From Acerihabitans sp047324305 (lineage in GTDB: Bacteria; Pseudomonadota; Gammaproteobacteria; Enterobacterales; Enterobacteriaceae): a stretch of DNA of 64,000 nt. The stretch covers positions 5,394,001 through 5,458,000 of the forward strand of contig NZ_CP178740.1 of the NCBI RefSeq assembly GCF_047324305.1, read 5' to 3'. Both the position numbers and the translations under genes were made by a program. The notes beneath the pieces are model-generated. The model did no database searches. It was not told the origin of the DNA and was given only the letters and a program-made list of their open reading frames with translations. How positions within the stretch are numbered: position 1 is the first letter of the stretch; each line of letters opens with the position of its first letter. Positions 61,625 to 64,000 of this stretch are shown piece by piece.

Positions 61625-63610
61625 TCAAGACACCATATCATCTTTTGGCATAAAAGGGACTTGTAGATAGCTGTCATATTTACCGCCAAAATGAATGACA
61701 TGAGTCCCAGCATTACGGCTCATGGGCGCCTGGACCTGCTGCTCACTAACAAACGATAGCAGGGTTGAGCGATCCCCGCCAAGCGCTAGACGCTTCACTT
61801 TGTTACCGGGCGTAAACGTCCCCCCCGACGCCGGTAAGGTGATAATAGCTGAGCCAAAACCCATATCGATACTGGTTGGGATAGGACGCTGTGCAGCAAT
61901 GGTCAGCACTAATTCTTCACCGGGATGATAACGCATGGCCATTGGCCAGATGCCAATTTCCACGGGTACAATCTCGCCGGGTTTGAGTTTTTCTTCATGT
62001 GTGTGGAGCAGTAAGGGTTCTTCGTTCGTTGTCCGCTCAGGATCAAGGGCTCGCTGGGAAACCCTTAGTAAACCCGAGGCAACAACAGGACCTTTTACCC
62101 CCTCACCAAGAAGACGCTCGTAGGGTTTCCCGTTTTTATCGCGCTTCTCAACGCCAACCTCCAGTTCCATATCTTCCGATCCCCGCGCTTCCACCCAGAG
62201 TTTCAGCTTCATATAGCCGATGATCTCAGTTTCCTGAGTAAAGGTGTAATGCAGCTCAGTTTTTCCTTCGCCTGACACCTCATAAGACAGGGATGCAGAC
62301 AAGCTCTGACCGAATGTGTCAAGCTGGCCATTGCCACTAATAAACATTCGCTTCATCTGCACCTTAGGCAGTGGCCAGCTGTCTTCAATCCGGTCAACGA
62401 TATCGGTTCCGCCAGCATCCAGTACGCATATACGGACGCGAGGCGTTTGCTCCCAGCCGTTATTAGCGCCTTTAAGGTAATGATCGAAAAATGCCAGCAG
62501 CTCATGTGCATATTTTGGCGTGTAAAAATCCAGCCATTCATTGGTATTGTTCACTCGGAGCCATTTTTCCTCCGAGGCTATCTGACGATAGCCGGCAAAT
62601 GATCCGTGAGTGTGTGCATGGTTTGTATAACTGGCCACGACATAAGTGGGAATTTTAATGCGCTCAAGCCGTGCTTTTTTATCCTCCCAGTAAGGATCCA
62701 TCAGTTGTGTCTCCATGATCATTCTGGGTTGATCTTCAACCAGATTTCCCCCGGCAAATGATTTCAGGATAACTTCCGGGAATGCTGGTGCAGGTATGCC
62801 TCCCCGGTTACCGGTTTCGCGGAAGTGATCGACAAAACCTTCCCAGGGAGCTATGGCAGTAAGATGCGGCGGCTGCTCTGCCGCGATGAACCACTGAGAT
62901 ACGGCAAGCCAGGAGTTGCCCGCCATACCGACTTTTCCGCTGCTCCAGGACTGTTGGGCCGCCCACTCAATGAAGTCGTAGCCGTCTTCAGCCAGTTGAC
63001 GTCCCCAATAAGAGATATTCCCCTCAGACTTATAGGCGCCTCGAGGGTCGGGATTGAGAATAACATATCCTTCATTAACCCAAAATGCCGGGTCTGGTCC
63101 CTCGAACTTTTGCAGTTCTGACACCCAATCCAGCGGTACACCGGAACGTTCCTGGATATCGTCCAGCCACTGCCCGCCAATCTCCTTGCCATAAGGACTC
63201 CATGCCACCAAGGCGGGGTATTTCCCCTCTTTTATCGGGCGGAAAACATCTGTGTAAATAGTTATTCCATCGCGCATTTTAAGAGCAACGTCACGCTCAA
63301 ACAAGATGTCGCAGGGCAGTGGTCTCGCACCTTCTCGGCGCACCGTACCTTTCTTCAGAACGGTGATACCCGGTGCAAATCCAGGGTACCGCGCTCGCGG
63401 TGCATTCAGTGGAAGCGGACGGCGGTACCAGACGGGGTATGCTGCATCACCATAAATTCGTGTTTTGAGCATAATCTTTTCCCCATTTTGACTGACGGCC
63501 CCGGCAAAAGAGAGCCTAGGCATTATCATGTTAGTGACTGCCATACTGACAGCGCCCGCTAATAGCGAACGACGCGACAGATAGGAGCCATTCAGATCTG
63601 TGATTTTCAT
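61625..63610 (-). CDS. S15-family (CocE/NonD) exported hydrolase with a twin-arginine signal
   Basis: 661 residues. N-terminal SRRSLLAGAVSMAVTNMIMP is a Tat-type signal peptide. An alpha/beta-hydrolase domain holds the nucleophile S233 in GMAGNSWLAVSQW, and a C-terminal jelly-roll domain (about 440-650) ends with VIHFGGKYDSYLQVPFMP, as in the X-Pro dipeptidyl-peptidase and cocaine-esterase family. Role in the family: hydrolysis of an ester or amide, often an acyl transfer. AAAGGATG precedes the ATG. Substrate unknown; export suggests a compound that reaches the periplasm. Confidence 0.92.
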   Translation of the reverse strand: MKITDLNGSYLSRRSLLAGAVSMAVTNMIMPRLSFAGAVSQNGEKIMLKTRIYGDAAYPVWYRRPLPLNAPRARYPGFAPGITVLKKGTVRREGARPLPCDILFERDVALKMRDGITIYTDVFRPIKEGKYPALVAWSPYGKEIGGQWLDDIQERSGVPLDWVSELQKFEGPDPAFWVNEGYVILNPDPRGAYKSEGNISYWGRQLAEDGYDFIEWAAQQSWSSGKVGMAGNSWLAVSQWFIAAEQPPHLTAIAPWEGFVDHFRETGNRGGIPAPAFPEVILKSFAGGNLVEDQPRMIMETQLMDPYWEDKKARLERIKIPTYVVASYTNHAHTHGSFAGYRQIASEEKWLRVNNTNEWLDFYTPKYAHELLAFFDHYLKGANNGWEQTPRVRICVLDAGGTDIVDRIEDSWPLPKVQMKRMFISGNGQLDTFGQSLSASLSYEVSGEGKTELHYTFTQETEIIGYMKLKLWVEARGSEDMELEVGVEKRDKNGKPYERLLGEGVKGPVVASGLLRVSQRALDPERTTNEEPLLLHTHEEKLKPGEIVPVEIGIWPMAMRYHPGEELVLTIAAQRPIPTSIDMGFGSAIITLPASGGTFTPGNKVKRLALGGDRSTLLSFVSEQQVQAPMSRNAGTHVIHFGGKYDSYLQVPFMPKDDMVS

Positions 63611-63621
63611 AACGCATCCTT

Positions 63622-63645
63622 TTAAATCATCACTTGATGATTTAA
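63622..63645. promoter_or_regulatory. Candidate TetR operator upstream of the S15 hydrolase gene
   Basis: Perfect 11-bp arms TTAAATCATCA and TGATGATTTAA around the two-base centre CT, twelve bases before the start of the hydrolase gene. The core ATCATC-N4-GATGAT is shared with the site before the beta-glucosidase gene. Placed to block the promoter or the start of the hydrolase mRNA. Confidence 0.62.
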
Positions 63646-63756
63646 TTTTAAGGCGAAAACCGACTTAGTCAACAGAGTGTTGATGATTTGGAAGCATTGC
63701 GCATTTTTACTCAATAAACGCCGACAAAAGTCCGCGTTCACGTCAAATCTTCACCC

Positions 63757-64000
63757 TCATTTCCCTATATTTTTACCAATGCGTAGATGTCGGAATGCAT
63801 CCTTTATTTCGTTCAGCGACCAGACGGAATCAATGACTGCACGGACCCTTGACTTTTCAAATGACTGGATTATTTGTTGTTGATGCTCTTCGCTACTTAA
63901 GGTAATTCCCCGCAGGGTGGGCTGTTTGCCCATGATTGCGCCCGTAGGTACATCATCTGCGATGCCGGAAATCGTCAATTAAAGCGGTTTCCCCGCCAAT
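63757..64000 (-). pseudogene. Alcohol dehydrogenase (MDR) C-terminal part, frameshifted and cut by the window edge
   Basis: Reads DDVPTGAIMGKQPTLRGITL, then SFEKSRVRAVIDSVWSLNEI to GKNIGK-stop. This is the C-terminal end of an MDR protein closely related to the dehydrogenase at 52 kb (GDVPTGAIMGKQLTVKGIT). Near 63975 the frame shifts (IGGETALIDDF is in another frame), and the end lacks the last few residues, so it is probably dead. The rest lies outside the window. Confidence 0.75.

Noticed and set aside
1..64000. CRISPR array, tRNA or rRNA genes, and a classical defence system
   Set aside because: No regularly spaced repeats, no cloverleaf-like or rRNA-like sequence, and no restriction, toxin-antitoxin or Cas-type genes were recognised on either strand.

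Overview
The window looks like a chromosomal segment of an enterobacterium (Enterobacterales). A close Rob paralogue sits at the left edge, and the codon use, ribosome binding sites and transporter families fit that order. Many broken genes, single in-frame stop codons and layered insertion-sequence debris resemble a Sodalis-type lineage or a similar host-associated genome in decay. That placement is inference; no rRNA or tRNA is present to fix it.

Layout. 0.2-2.6 kb: a possible small protein, a Rob-like AraC regulator and an unknown membrane protein. 3.2-20.2 kb: an organic-acid, amino-acid and sulfur block. It holds a TctCBA tripartite transporter with a cysteine-dioxygenase-like cupin and a cystathionine beta-lyase-like gene (interrupted by TGA). 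Facing these is a seven-gene minus-strand operon (peroxiredoxin-like protein, polar amino-acid ABC transporter, enolase-superfamily dehydratase, four-domain rhodanese). Divergent from that is a second ABC operon with two binding proteins, led by a DUF1847 protein. 20.2-24.5 kb: a graveyard of LysR, SDR, IS6 and MFS fragments around one intact MFS gene.

25-48.7 kb is the most interesting part. A sigma-54 activator (32799-34430) lies between two exactly spaced -24/-12 promoters that I read from the sequence. One fires leftward into cyclase - ROK regulator - muconate-lactonizing-type enzyme - TauABC-like transporter - amidase. The other fires rightward into two further TauABC-like transporters, a double nitrilase whose second half has lost its catalytic residues, a cobalt-type nitrile hydratase with its activator, and a biuret-hydrolase-like cysteine hydrolase. 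A LysR gene, two carboxyguanidine-deiminase-type (UAAP) subunits and allophanate hydrolase follow, with no carboxylase. Taken together this could be a route cyano compound -> amide or guanylurea -> carboxyguanidine or allophanate -> ammonia, for example for cyanoguanidine. The gene families are well supported; the pathway is a hypothesis.

49-64 kb: an IS66 element split by an IS1111-type element, an IS3 remnant, an alcohol-dehydrogenase/HxlR pair, integrase, MFS and LysR scraps, a LysR gene facing a FUSC efflux pump across 1 kb of AT-rich DNA, and an exported beta-glucosidase and an exported S15-family hydrolase. The last two appear to be controlled by a TetR regulator through two matching palindromes. 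The right edge cuts a frameshifted copy of the alcohol dehydrogenase.
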